This document shows positions 21,820 through 33,312 of a stretch of DNA of 64,000 bases, one piece after another. The stretch lies in assembly GCA_947579605.1 (NCBI GenBank), contig OX388322.1, positions 5,704,001-5,768,000 of the forward strand, in the 5' to 3' direction. A model generated the notes under the pieces. The model searched no databases. It was not told the origin of the DNA and saw only the letters and a list, made by a program, of their open reading frames with translations. How positions within the stretch are numbered: position 1 is the stretch's first letter; the number at the start of each line of letters is the position of its first letter. A program made the translations under genes and the position numbers. This DNA is from Athripsodes cinereus. Taxonomy: Eukaryota > Arthropoda > Insecta > Trichoptera > Leptoceridae.

Positions 21820-21932
21820 AATTATAAATAAAACACTTATTTATAGTATATCCACAGTGTGATGAGAGCGGAAGCTCTTGAAAGCCATAAAAAAGTCACT
21901 GTGGATATACTATAAATATTTTATTTATAATT
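21820..21932. mobile_element. Fold-back element 3
   Basis: Long inverted arms: AATTATAAATAAAA plus ATTTATAGTATATCCACAGT on the left, inverse on the right, with a ~38-base loop holding a hammerhead-like core. Confidence 0.8.
21845..21911 (+). ncRNA. Hammerhead-like ribozyme motif 3 (classical order, GUC site)
   Basis: AGTATATCCACAGT (stem I) is followed by GTGATGA (core; first base G, not C), stem II GAGC/GCTC closed by a GGAA tetraloop, TT, GAAA, a segment AGCCATAAAAAAGT that pairs poorly (stem III decayed), the canonical cleavage triplet GTC (21895-21897), and ACTGTGGATATACT, which completes stem I exactly. The C3-to-G change and lost stem III argue against activity today. Confidence 0.5.
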
Positions 21933-23549
21933 ACCTAATTCAAATGAACAAATCTTTTCTAACATAAAAAAAAATGTTTCCATTAAGAATAATTACCCGG
22001 CAGACAATTAATCTGCACAACGAAGATATTGTGACCTTGACTTGCACCCGCCGTAATAATATCTTTCGTAATTATCTATTTTGAACTCTTATTTGATTTT
22101 GTTTTTAATTATTGTTTTGGGTTATTTATGCATCATAGAAAGGTATAAATATGTAAATTTAATCTTACAATCTAAGTTACATACAATATTTTTGTTAATA
22201 TATATGCAATCTTTAATTGGGCTAGTGCTATACCTAATTGTGTTATACTACATATTTTATTGTAAAACGAAAAGAAAACGCTATATCTGTCATCATCTTG
22301 TTGGACTTGTAGCGATTTTCGCCATCTTATTAATAATTATTACACAAAATTATGGCACCAACAATATAAATAAAAATGAATAATTATGTAAAAATAAGAA
22401 AAAAACTTACAAACAAACAGGCGTTTGGTTGCATCCTCCATGAATTGTGGTTAAAAAATATATTTGTCATTACCTGAAACAAGAGAAAACATTAATTTAT
22501 TAGTTTTCTTATTAAAAATTTGATTTAAAGCGTTTAAAATAGTGTGAACAGAATGGTTTAAAAGTATTTTTGTATTTATTTATTTAATCGCATAAACGGC
22601 TGATGCCTTCTACATTAAATCATACATTACATAATAAAAAAATCACAGAATTCTCGTTCTAAGCCTTAACAAAATATATAAAAAAAATCAAAATTACAAT
22701 ACAATTATTAGACAACAATTAAGAATATTTTCTGCCTCTATCTATCTCATCAAAAAACCAAAATATAAAAAAAAACAACTAATTGAAGATACTACATAAA
22801 TATTTCATTCGTCATATTTTACAAATGTATTTTACAGGACACTCAAAAACTCACAGAAAACACTGAGAAACTTATTCAACCGATTCTTTTGTGGGACTCT
22901 GTGAAATAAAAAATTGTAAATGGATAATTTTTCGCTAACTAAATAACCGTAAAACATGTATGTATTGTGGTAGTTTCCTACAACGGACAACTCCCTGTAC
23001 AACGACGGAACGGAACTGTCAAAGTAAGAATTTATTATTAAGGTCTGTTCATACAGTCTAATACTGTAAACGTCAGCTTCATCATAACCAACTTTAATAC
23101 TATTCTACCCCCCTACGAGTTTCTATGATACAATCGAGTTGTATACGTATGTACAATATAATGTAGACCGTACTTTACATACGTACTCTTTATACACATT
23201 TATATGCAATATACCTACTGTTATATAGGTACCTAAGTAATGTGTGGTCTGGTAATAAAACTGAACAAATCCATTTTTAAAATGTCAGTAGAGCAAAAAA
23301 ATTAATTCGATTTTGACTGATTTCCATACTGAAATTCATTTTCTGTGGTATTTTTGATACAAATTTAAAGAGTTTGACTGTTTTGGGTCTTTATATATTT
23401 GGGACTGTTTTGGGTATAGAGTTTTATAGTCATATATGAAGAATATTTTTTGCATCCTTAGTTCAGAAAATTATGTCATTTTTTGACTTGGCCGATTTTC
23501 TCATTTATCTGTCTTGAAGAATTATATATTTAATTTTTTTTATACACTT
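21933..23549. other. Unassigned, with two repeat fragments
   Basis: 22565-22660 looks like a minus-strand LINE tail with (AAAT)n. 22822-22906 is a retroposon fragment (TTTTACAGGACACTCAAAAAC). A hydrophobic 100-codon frame at 22081-22383 starts at TTG and is not supported as a gene. Confidence 0.4.
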
Positions 23550-23822
23550 TCACATACTCAATGAAAATTCATACTCAATAGAATTACATACTCAATAGAA
23601 TTACATACTCAATAGAATCACATACCCAATGGAATAACATACTAGATAAAATTACATAGCCAATAGATTCACATACTCAATAGAATTAAACGTTCAATAG
23701 AATTGCATGATGAATAGAATAACATACTCGATAGAATTACTTACTCAATAGAATCACATTCTCAACAGAATAACATACTCAATATAATATTTACACACTC
23801 AAAAGAATCAAATATTCAAAAC
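23550..23822 (+). repeat. Degenerate tandem array, ~19-bp unit
   Basis: About 14 units of ACATACTCAATAGAATTAC with substitutions and small indels, decaying at the right end. There are no constant repeats with unique spacers, so it is not CRISPR-like. Confidence 0.85.
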
Positions 23823-24429
23823 TAGGTATCTCCTGAAAAGAAGTGTGCAAAGACAAGTTGAACTCTCTGTCTAATGTATATATTAGCAAATTTTCGTAAC
23901 ATAAAAAGGACGACCTGTATATTTTTTTCACACAGTCGTTAGTTCACTGGTTTTCCCAATTAGTGTGACGGTATAATAGATTTATCCCAAATTCGCAATA
24001 ATTTTAACAAAAAATATAAAACGGATTTTCGAATCGTAGAATATTCAATTTTATTACAATTCAATTAACAATAATAATTAACAAAATGTCACTCTGTTCG
24101 TTCGCTTGTGTTTGGTCAACCAAAATTTTTGCGTATTGTTTTTTAGTATATTCCTATCTACGTGGGTTTTTGCAGCCTAATAACAATAATAATGGGTATC
24201 AATAATTGTATTAGTTATCTGTTCAACCAAAAATTAAGCTTGATTTTGGTTAATTACATAATGAAATCGATAAAACAAAACGGTAATTAATCAAATCGGA
24301 ATGATTTCATGGGATTTGTACTATTATTGTTTTTGTTATTATAATTATTATTATTCATTAATAGGGAAAATGAAATACGATCAACTTATAAAATATAATA
24401 TTTGTAACGTTCTATTTAATAATTCTTCT
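23823..24429. other. No feature recognised
   Basis: AT-rich; nothing supported. Confidence 0.35.
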
Positions 24430-24605
24430 TATTCTTCACGTGTCGATGACCATTTGGGAGAAAGCTTACCTGTTATAGGCGTCGCGAAACAGCTTCCCTA
24501 CGGTTCTAACTACGAGAGCTGTCTTCTGCCGACCCCTCTGCGACTCTCGATCTTCCCCTTCATGACGAGCTGGAGTACGGTGTACTTTGCCTCTCTGAAG
24601 TTAGT
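24430..24605 (-). pseudogene. RTE-like LINE C-terminal remnant
   Basis: The minus strand reads REAKYTVLQLVMKGKIESRR then GVGRRQLS-stop, with a shifted continuation containing LFRDAYNR and MVID. The GKI..RR.VGRRQ.SW pattern is typical of RTE-type C-termini. It has an in-frame stop and a frameshift. An 18-bp unit (CTGAAGTTAGTTTAATTA) is duplicated at its edge (24595-24630). Confidence 0.65.
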
Positions 24606-24671
24606 TTAATTAACTGAAGTTAGTTTAATTAATGATTAGTCTTCCACTTTCACTGTAAGATTTTGAGTAAT

Positions 24672-24775
24672 GTGTCAAAGACAGGTATTCATAAAACATC
24701 ACGTCTAGGATATTTAACATCTATCTTCAATTCAGCAATCATCATGAAGTATGCCACCCATCCTGAATGTCTATA
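24672..24775 (+). repeat. Retroposon fragment
   Basis: ACAGGTATTCATAAAACATC through GCCACCCATCCTGAATGTC; middle of the 254-bp element. Confidence 0.65.
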
Positions 24776-24778
24776 ACT

Positions 24779-24935
24779 TTATTTATTTATTTATTTATTT
24801 TATTTATTTATTCTTTTTGCACATCATCATTACATAACAGTGTTAACAAAATAATATAAAATTTTAGAAACTAGGACGATGTGCAGTGGCGAGATTATCA
24901 CTATAAAGTGATTTCTTCCATCTAACCACGGAGAG
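24779..24935 (-). repeat. LINE 3' end with (AAAT)n tail
   Basis: It shares GCACATCATCATTACATAAC and CAGTGGCGAGATTATCACTA with 61205-61345. The AT microsatellite is the tail on the minus strand. Confidence 0.65.
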
Positions 24936-25675
24936 AATATATTGACACGGAGAGAAAAACCCGCATGTTAATTATACACAGTTAGTCTTTAAGGAAGTTT
25001 CAATACAATCTGACACTATTTTAACTTAATTTCAGGTGCATTTTCTTAAAAATTAATAAAAAAAAATAGAGGGTGAAAAAGCATTTAGTAATAATACGCT
25101 TGAGTTTTTATTTTTTATGGATAAAAAATTCACAAAGGTATGCTAAAATGTTATAAAAATAATTTAATACAAGATTAAATAATTAAACATTAAATGCCTA
25201 CTTCAACCCATTCACGACCGGGTCGATTTTAAACGTTCGTTAATTAAAACAATGATAATGTTATTTATTTCCTACTCTGATTAAGTAGGTACGTCAAAAT
25301 ATAATTAATGATAATGCTATGTTATATCATTATAATATTGAACAAAAATATGGATTTTATTTATTTTATGTGATTTTACAAAATAATACTACGTAACAGT
25401 CACATTTATTTCAAAGATGTTAACAAAAGGGTAACAAAAAAATTAGATTTTTTGTTTATGCCCCTGAATGACACAACAAAACATTCAAATGTCACTGAGA
25501 ACGCTCATACTTTTTAAGTTTTTTTTTTCGGCTATCCACCCATCATCGAGTGACTTGAGATTTTTAGAGTTATTTTAAATAAATTTTCTTAATAATTATC
25601 AATTGTTAATTTTCAACTTAAAATAAGCCCCAGATAATAAGATGAATATGACTTATTTGAAATTTTATGTGTTAA
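24936..25675. other. No feature recognised
   Basis: AT-rich; nothing supported. Confidence 0.35.
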
Positions 25676-25815
25676 TTGAAGGACCCACCTACCACCTGGA
25701 TAGCGCAGAAGTCCGAAGACTTCCATTTATCCGAAATTCTACACATAACAAATCTTGTCCACATCGGAGGCGTCATAGTGGGCAGCCTGATCGGCTGGCA
25801 GCCAAAATTAATAGC
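25676..25815 (+). repeat. Dispersed repeat, copy 2 of 2
   Basis: Plus-strand counterpart of 8830-8988. Open for 63 codons (contains TTWIAQKSEDFHLSEIL) but starts at a non-ATG codon and is unrecognised. Confidence 0.6.
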
Positions 25816-26263
25816 ATTTAGAAATACAAAAAATAGAAAAAAAACCTTGCCACAAATTATCAGGTAAAACTATTTTTGAACCTGATAGATAACAATCATA
25901 GCAGTTCTTTTTTTAGGAGCAGTGCACAAAAATATTTTTCACTTGATTCAGAATTGTCTAAACGAGGCGGTTACTGTGCATGGTATTTAATAATCCCATG
26001 AATGATAATAATATTTAATTCAAACCGGAGATTAAGCGTTGTATTGCGGAAATAAATCCGCGACTATTGTAAACGCGTTTTATAATTGTTACCTCTACCG
26101 CTAATAATATTATTATCATTACAAACAATTGCACCGCAGGGGTTGAAAGAGTTAAATATCAAAATTTGCGCCATTTCAACATACGTCTTGCTTAAACGAT
26201 TTCGCGAATAACTAATGCGCCTCAAAGTTTGAATGAAAATATTGGTTTGAATAGGTAGAATAG
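25816..26263. other. No feature recognised
   Basis: Nothing supported. Confidence 0.35.
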
Positions 26264-26356
26264 ATATCCCACTCTTTACCGTAAGTTTTGAAGTGTCGCG
26301 TGAAAGGCAAATGTTCGAAAAAAAGGAGACAAATTACATCTAAAATTCAGCTATGT
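26264..26356 (+). repeat. Retroposon fragment
   Basis: TATCCCACTCTTTACCGTAA through ATGTTCGAAAAAAAGGAGAC; 5' part of the 254-bp element. Confidence 0.65.
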
Positions 26357-26499
26357 ACTAAGCACAAATGTACTCGCCAGCACTACTATTTACGAGAACA
26401 AGGCGTATGTTCTGGCTGGGAAAGGTCAGAGAATTGCCAGTAATCTACTGTGTAGAGGCGCTAATGTTTCAACTTGCACAAGGCAGAGAGACCTGCACC

Positions 26500-26815
26500 G
26501 AGTGGTAGATAGCTGACGTCAGGGGAACGTAAAATGACACTCAAAGCAGAAGAAATCATCATAGCGGATATCAGTGCACTGACATAGATAACGTCAGGGA
26601 AGCTTAACATGGCACTCAAATCAGAAGAAATCATCATGGCGGATATCAGTACACTGACGTAGATGACGTAATGTAAAATTAACATGACACTCAAAGCAGA
26701 ACAAATAATCATGGCGGATATCAGTATACTGACATAGATGACGTCATGGAAAATTAACATGACACTCAAAGTAGAAGAAATCATCATGGCGGATATCAGT
26801 GCACTGACGTTAAAT
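26500..26815 (-). repeat. 75-bp minisatellite, about four units
   Basis: The anchor word ATG(A/G)CACTCAAA occurs at 26534, 26609, 26684 and 26759, exactly 75 bp apart. Because 75 is a multiple of three, the minus strand stays open for 108 codons (26461-26787) and encodes a hydrophobic 25-residue repeat (core MMISSALSVML...DVIYVS). Expression is not supported; it may be a pure minisatellite. Confidence 0.85.
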
Positions 26816-27228
26816 TAACCTATTAAATTTAACAAATGAATGATTATGTCATTTGTATTCGTTGATGTTATTGTTGCTAGAAACACAAATGGATACACAA
26901 CAACACAAAATTTAATGTACTTAATAATTATTGTAGCGTCTAATTGACGGAATGATCGGATTGTGTGTGTGTTTGTTTCTCTCTCTTTCCACTGTGCTAC
27001 AATATCGCCAGTGGCAATGAGGGGGTTAAACTATAGGGGAAAGTAACGTTCTATATACTTCTATACAATAAAGTTTTTTTAAGATAATAGATTCCTTTAG
27101 ATAATTTCTCATCTTTGAGGTACCCAAAGAATGTCTATTTGTAACATTTATTCTACTCCGAAAATTCCCGGCCCCGGCAAAGCAGAGGTTCTCCGTTTTT
27201 TTCCGAAGATTTTGAATAGGTAGGTATC
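26816..27228. other. No feature recognised
   Basis: Contains a short (GT)n/(TC)n stretch near 26960-26990. Confidence 0.35.
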
Positions 27229-27390
27229 CTATAAAATGCAGGTTTTCGCGAAAAACATCATGAATCAGACTTTTAACATTTTTTATTCAGCGATGGTTTC
27301 CCCACTAGTGGGAAACGCCGTGATGAGGTATGAGACATGCCACCCGTCCTGAATTTCTTGTATTTTATTGGTACAAAGAATCCCCTTGAC
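27229..27390 (+). repeat. Rearranged retroposon copy
   Basis: Blocks of the 254-bp element occur out of order: AAAACATCATGAATCAGAC, CCCCACTAGTGGGAAACGCC, then CCACCCGTCCTGAATTTCTT. Confidence 0.5.
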
Positions 27391-27394
27391 GGGC

Positions 27395-27560
27395 TGAAAA
27401 ATGAGGGAGGCCGCAGACTAGATAGTCAGACGATATAAGACGAACGGTAAGAGTTGGTTGGATGCAGTGTGTTCAGGATTGAGAATTGTGGAAGATTAAG
27501 GGGGAAGGCTATGTCCAGCAATGGATTCAAAACAGCTGATAATGGAGATGATTATGATAA
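27395..27560 (+). pseudogene. RTE-like LINE tail remnant
   Basis: Decayed frames contain GLRIVED and AMSSNGFKTADNGDD before a GATGATTATGAT tail, like common RTE C-termini (AMSS.GLKTADDDD). Heavily mutated. Confidence 0.45.
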
Positions 27561-28256
27561 AAAAGGATGATTTGAATGTAAATTGTCTAATGACGTTAGT
27601 CTAGTCAGCATATTTATCGACTAGATAAAAAAAATGTTATTTGTTCCAGTATCATTTCAGCCCTGTTATTGCACGTAAAAACAAATAAAATATGAAAATA
27701 AATGGCATGATGGGTTGGAAAATAAATTTTATAAAGACAAACTTATCGATATAATTATATAATGTTCTATAGAGCCTTAAACGAGGGTAATTAATTATTT
27801 GTAGTATCGATCGCTCCAAATCAAATGTAGCGTAATTTGGAAGACGTAACCGTTATTGATTAGCAACCCCCCGGAAGTTATTTCTAATCTATATAGGATA
27901 TACCTTATGCTTACCTACTTAAAATAGAACACTTATTCTTAGTAGTAATAATAGCACTATTAGAAGCAGAATATTTTCCAAAATACCTTGACCATTTTTA
28001 TTGTCCGTGTTCATAATCATAGAATACTCGTGTACATACGCTTCTACACGGTGACGTCATCTGACGTTTGCACTCCAACTGTCAAATTTTGTGGTGATTC
28101 ACCACACAAAAGTAGTGATGACAGATTATGTGTAGGTACATCAAAACTATATCGGGACCACTTTCTCAAAGGTTTTACAAAAATTTTACAGATGGCTCTA
28201 GCTTAGAGTAGAAAAATATTTTTAGAAGGAAAAGGCTTGAGTGTGGGGAAATAAAA
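27561..28256. other. No feature recognised
   Basis: A 72-codon frame at 27988-28206 is unrecognised and starts at a non-standard site. Confidence 0.3.
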
Positions 28257-28516
28257 TCTGTACCTGAGAGCTATTTATTCCTAAGTACTAAAAAACCATT
28301 CTCAAATTTAATTTTTTAATCGAAAAAATCTCAACATTTTACTAGTAGTATGCTGTATATAGTATATACAGCTTATTACATAGACCTATAGTATAGACCC
28401 TAAGAAGCTTTTTCTCTACTTCAGACTCACGACTGTTGTGTTATTTCAGTTTTTTTTGTAAATTTGTCATTTTTGTCAAAAATTGCACTTGAGTCCTAAT
28501 GGCTCTCAGGTACAGA
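28257..28516. mobile_element. Fold-back element 4
   Basis: TCTGTACCTGAGAGCTATT (28257-28275) pairs with 28498-28516 at 18 of 19 positions. A nested hairpin GCTGTATAT-AGT-ATATACAGC lies at 28352-28372. No clear hammerhead core here. Confidence 0.55.
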
Positions 28517-29011
28517 AAATGATAATGTGGACCGTGAATGCATGGAACATAGATTCTTAATTTAACAAAAATAAACTTTTTTTTATTTTCGATGGATGTA
28601 TGCATGCAAGGTTTGGGAGACAAGAATAAACTGGGTAAGGATTTGGAAGGCAAGGCAACTCGATAGAATAAAATCTTCTAATCAAAACCCAACACACAGA
28701 GTGACGGAATGTAATATTAATTATATTCTACTTATGTAGGTTGTGTGTTTGTTCTTTAGTACATAATATGTACATAGTTATGCGTAATTTCTAAGGTAAA
28801 ATAATGGAGATAATCAAAGACATTATTAGTACGTTATTCAATTAATTATGTTTACCCCGACATCGTTCGGTAATAATCATCAATAAATATTTATGAACTA
28901 AAACTAATATTTTGATTTGACTTCAATACTTATTGAAGTGCTGAAGAATTGATGACGTGTCATCAAAATAATGGTACAATTTTGGTATTCAAACTATTTT
29001 TTTATTATTGA

Positions 29012-29057
29012 GACTGAAAAAACAGTGAGAACAAAATATCTCACTGTTTTTTCAGTC
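29012..29057. repeat. Perfect 19-bp hairpin, 8-base loop
   Basis: GACTGAAAAAACAGTGAGA, loop ACAAAATA, then the exact complement. It could be a tiny MITE or a small-RNA hairpin. The interval 28517-29011 before it holds nothing recognised. Confidence 0.8.
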
Positions 29058-31486
29058 AAATCGGAAACAAATGCTCTGAGTTCTCTTTTTTACAATATTG
29101 TTTTTGATCAATTATCGTTCTCGCAAAAAAAAACATCTCATAAAGAAGAAATTTAATTAAATAGAAATAATCAAGAATTATCACTCTTTATGATTTGTCA
29201 TAGTTTTATTTTCAACTTCAACACTCAAATTCTTACAAAAAAGAATTGTTCAGAAGAAAAAAAAATCAATTTTGGAGAAAAAATTAAAGATATTATCTAG
29301 CTTCGATGGCAAAATAAAAACTTCTGGTTCACTCAGATTACTTTAAATCAGCGATCGGTGAATTTGTGACCATTATCCCAAAATATTTTTGCGTTAGTCG
29401 ATATAACCTCCTCTTTTCTGAAAAGGAAACAATGAAAATTTGTAATTAAAATAATAATTAGTAATGTTTGTTAAAATTTTAACACAATAGTAAAATAGCG
29501 AATTAGAAAAAACTTCTTATTACTCCCAAAATTTCATTTTTACCTCATTTAGTGTAATTTTCCCTGGTTCCCCGACCGCTGCGCTGCTTTAAATGATCAA
29601 ATGATGCCGAAAGAAAAAATCATACAGAATCATAATTAATCAGAAACTTTCTTCTTATTTCACTTTACGGCAATTCACCCGCAATCGAGTGATTTATGTC
29701 ATTAGGACTATCAACAGAGAAATCTAAAGTACACAACAAACAACACAATCAAACACATGAACATTTTTTAAATATTACACAATATGATAATTCTGATTAC
29801 AGACAGGTATGTAATGACTGTTGGATTATATAGGTAATATTGTAATAAGGCATCTGATCCCTACACAATATATATAATAATAATAATTATATAGGGTATA
29901 TCATTCTATATAATTATATATACTTCTTAGTACTGTTGGTAGAAAGACGGATACCTACTTGGCATCTCATCACTCTGTCATCAGTGATAGACTAAAGATT
30001 ATATCATTATTATTATTATCATAAGGTGAGTTAGGCAGAAGCAAAGGCATTAATCTTAAGGTGTCACAACCTACTTTAGCCGTTTCTGCGAAGCGACATT
30101 AATATATGTAAACCTTAAGGAATCGTGGAGCCTTTATTCTATGGTTCATGGGGGAAGTTCATTTTATAAATTTTTTGATATAAAATAATGCAATATTTTG
30201 TATCATGTGAAAAGCTGAAGTTCCTTCTGCTGGTTTGCTGGCTACCTTTTTTTGCGATATGCAGTAACAGTATTGTAGTGCAAACAGAAGCTGAAGTTCC
30301 GTTTATTGAAATAAATAAATAAATAAATAGAAAGAGTTATTTTTATTAATTCCACTTTCATTTGATTATATTTGCAGTCAGTTTTCACTAGCATTCCTTG
30401 TCTTTTCTATACACCAAGGAGTAAATAGTAACTTCGTATATAAAAAAAATTGACTAAAAAGGATAAATAAGTATTTATTTTGTGGGGCAAAAATTTTCTA
30501 ATTATATGCAAAGGGAATATTTTTGTAATCGACGAAAAGTGAATAAACTGTAAACGCTCTTCATGGCTGAAAAATGGGGCCTGAAACTGAAAAAGAAATA
30601 ACCTGGTGACAAATTTCAAGTTCGTTTATTCATGAAACTTTGTTTTTTCAGCAGGTTTTGTTAAAATTGTACTAATATAATGCTCAAAAACTCCCAGTTC
30701 CATTTTATAACAAATTTGATTATTTGAATTACGATTAAAAATAAATCAGTTTTTCAGCCTCCAATTTTATATAAAAATTTCAATCAATTAAAAAATACTC
30801 AACTTACAATTTGACACAAAGTGATGAAATCGTCCACATCGGAATTAATGTGTCATTATCAAGAATTCTCCTGAATTAATTCCGTGACATTTTCCGGGAG
30901 TTTCAGCCCACAACCCTCAGAATGTATAAATATATCCACCCTGTATTATACTACACACACCTACGCAACACACATCTGTCTAATGTTAACCACCCTATAT
31001 AGCCCGTAATAAACATAGTTATGTAATATAATAAAACACACAAGTTCGTTTATAGCGAATAGGAAAGTACCGGCAAATTGTCCATCTACTCCACTCCTCA
31101 TATCAAAATTGAATTACGTGAATTTTGGCTCATTTTCAAATGACTCTACATTCATTAGGATCTTGATTCAACTCGAAGTTGCATATTCTTTTCCATACAA
31201 AATATAATCTTTGTCAGAAAAAACTCGTGAGAACACAGATTTTTCTGTTAGCTTAATTAGACTTCGCAGAAGGAAAAAAATGTGTAGGTGTTATGTGCAT
31301 TAAAAAAACATGTTACTATAAATTTTGCATCTTGCAATAATTGTGACTTCTTATATTATGTTTTATTTTTCTACTAAATGATTCAATTCGTATGCCACGA
31401 ATGAAAGTTGCAATAGCAATACAACACAAAAAAAACTTAAAATGTTAAATGACATTTTCTTTAAGGTGATTCAAATAGCTTACCAC
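29058..31486. other. Mostly unassigned AT-rich DNA
   Basis: Recognised pieces are the CACCCGCAATCGAGTGA block (about 29655-29692), a retroposon-like scrap GCTGGTTTGCTGGCTACC (about 30228-30245) and a LINE tail CCGTTTATTG followed by (AAAT)n at 30298-30330, similar to the tail of the LINE at 34930-37599. Confidence 0.4.
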
Positions 31487-31590
31487 ACTTTTCACAGGTA
31501 TAATAGTATTGAAAAAAGACATTTTACATATTCAGCGATGAGTTATACCACCCATCTTCAATGCCTTTACATCAATTGGTTCGGACAGGA
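31487..31590 (+). repeat. Retroposon fragment
   Basis: AAAAAAGACATTTTACAT, then TTCAGCGATGAG and CCACCCATCTTCAATGC. Confidence 0.55.
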
Positions 31591-31879
31591 TGATTTGCAC
31601 GATTATTATATTGTCGTTGCATATTCAAAAATGGGTATCTGAATTTATAAATGTTTTAAGATTTCTAGAATAAACTACTTAGGTATAATGACATCATAAC
31701 AATTTTATAAAGTGATTATTAGTATCAAATATTAAAATTCAATACTTAAAGAATAATATTACATGCCAATAAGAAGTCCATACAACAATTTTAATGCGCT
31801 AATGAACAGTTTTTAAAGAATATGCCTAAATAAAAATATTCGCATATACTTCTTTTTGAATATGCAACGAAGATATTTA

Positions 31880-31912
31880 TTATGCAGTTAGTCCGCTGAC
31901 TACCCCACTTAT
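31880..31912 (+). repeat. Retroposon 3' end with (GAAT)n tail
   Basis: GCAGTTAGTCCGCTGACTAC then CCCACTTATGAATGAATGA: the retroposon 3' block capped by a different microsatellite. Confidence 0.5.
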
Positions 31913-32287
31913 GAATGAATGAATGACTATAGTTTGGTAGATGTTAAATGACAACCTGGCCAAGATTAGTTTTTATTACTAGCACAACAATACTTTTATA
32001 ATTTAATGCACATTATCATTATAGCCGAGATCTCGCAATTAGCATGCTCGGGATAGCCGAGCGCGATTGTATACTTACAAGTTACACATAATAAAACCAC
32101 CTAACTTTAGTACCTTTTAGACATTGCCACATGTAAATAAAGCCTCAAAGCATTCTATGTAGTTGGTACAGAAGATCTTTAGCTTTAGTTAGGGGGGTGC
32201 TTGCTCACTGAGCCATTTACAAATAATATCTACGCACATCACTGACTAGTTCAATTTTCATGTCATTTCATATAAGTGATAATAATT

Positions 32288-32540
32288 CCGTGGAGCACCC
32301 GGTAAAGAATTGGTCTCCCACTCTTCTGCGTAAGTTTTCGAGTGTCCTGTAAAAGGCAGGTGTTCGAAAAAAATGACATTTTACATCTTAAATTCAGCGA
32401 TGAGGCTTGCCACCCATCCTGAATGTCTTGATTTTATACTGGCACGAAGAGGACAGTTTGCATGTTTCTTACGTGCAGCTGATCTGCTGGCTACCCCACT
32501 TGTGGGATATGCCGTGATGGTATAGTAGTAGTAGTAGTAG
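32288..32540 (+). mobile_element. Microsatellite-tailed retroposon, full reference copy
   Basis: It begins CCGTGGAGCACCCGG and ends GCCGTGATGGTATAG(TAG)n. GATAATAATT occurs on both sides (32278-32287 and 32540-32549), a 9-10 bp target duplication. 253 bp, non-coding. Its 3' end may be borrowed from an RTE-type LINE, which also favours short tandem tails; this is inference. Flanks 31591-32287 and 32541-33019 hold nothing else recognised. Confidence 0.85.
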
Positions 32541-33019
32541 ATAATAATTCTGTGGCTCCAAGGGAAATCACGCTACGTCGTAAGACGTTACATTTCAGTA
32601 TGCCCGAAAATTACTTTTTTGACACTTTATTTACTTATATTTTTATCTTTATCTTTCACAATATTAATTACAGGATCAAACAGTCATTAAAAGAATATAT
32701 GTTAATAAAATATATATTCAATATAATATAAACAAGCAAAGATTCTAAATTCACCAGAGATGTTTAAGTCTTTATAAAAGCCATCAAGATTAAAAGAATT
32801 ATATCAAAACTACACAAAATTCAGTAATGTATAAGCTCACAACTTTTGAAATGAATAAAATATCAAAATATTAATTTCTTTAATACGAAATTTCTATCAA
32901 AGATGTTTGTAGATGGTCACGTGCTTACTAATTTTTGTTCTCAATTTAAATAAAATCAATGATCTTTAGTTAGAGTGGAATTAGTAAACGATTATTTATT
33001 ATTATTTTTTATATATAGA

Positions 33020-33312
33020 CTAGCTGACCCGGTAAACGTTGTTTTGCCATATACATTTGCCATATACTAATAATATTGCTATTAAAAAATAGGGTTTAAT
33101 GATAGAAGGGCGAAAATTTAGGGCTGTATGTATTTTTCAAAGCCTCACCATAAAAAAAATTGTTCACAAAATAAAATAAAAAAGTTCGATCACGCTTAAC
33201 TTTTAGGGGTATGAAAAATAGATGTTGATAAACACACAAAATTTCATCAAAATCAGCCGTTTTGGAGGAGTATGATAACAAACACCGTGTCACGACAATT
33301 TTATATATTAGA
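33020..33312 (-). mobile_element. Non-autonomous Helitron
   Basis: Read on the minus strand it starts TCTAATATATAAAATTGTCG after an A and ends CCGGGTCAGCTAG before T. A hairpin (GG-AAAC / GTTT-CC) sits about 10 bases before CTAG. The interior words TTCATCAAAATCAGCCG and GGAGGAGTATGATAAC are widespread in lepidopteran genomes. No Rep/helicase. Confidence 0.75.

Noticed and set aside
22081..22383. 100-codon hydrophobic frame resembling a small membrane protein
   Set aside because: It starts at TTG, has no splice or start context, and AT-rich chance frames translate to hydrophobic residues.
23550..23822. CRISPR-like array
   Set aside because: Eukaryotic context, 19-bp contiguous units, no unique spacers.
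28395..28440. Hammerhead in fold-back element 4
   Set aside because: CTGAAG and GAAAAAGCTTC are present on the minus strand, but there is no stem II between them.
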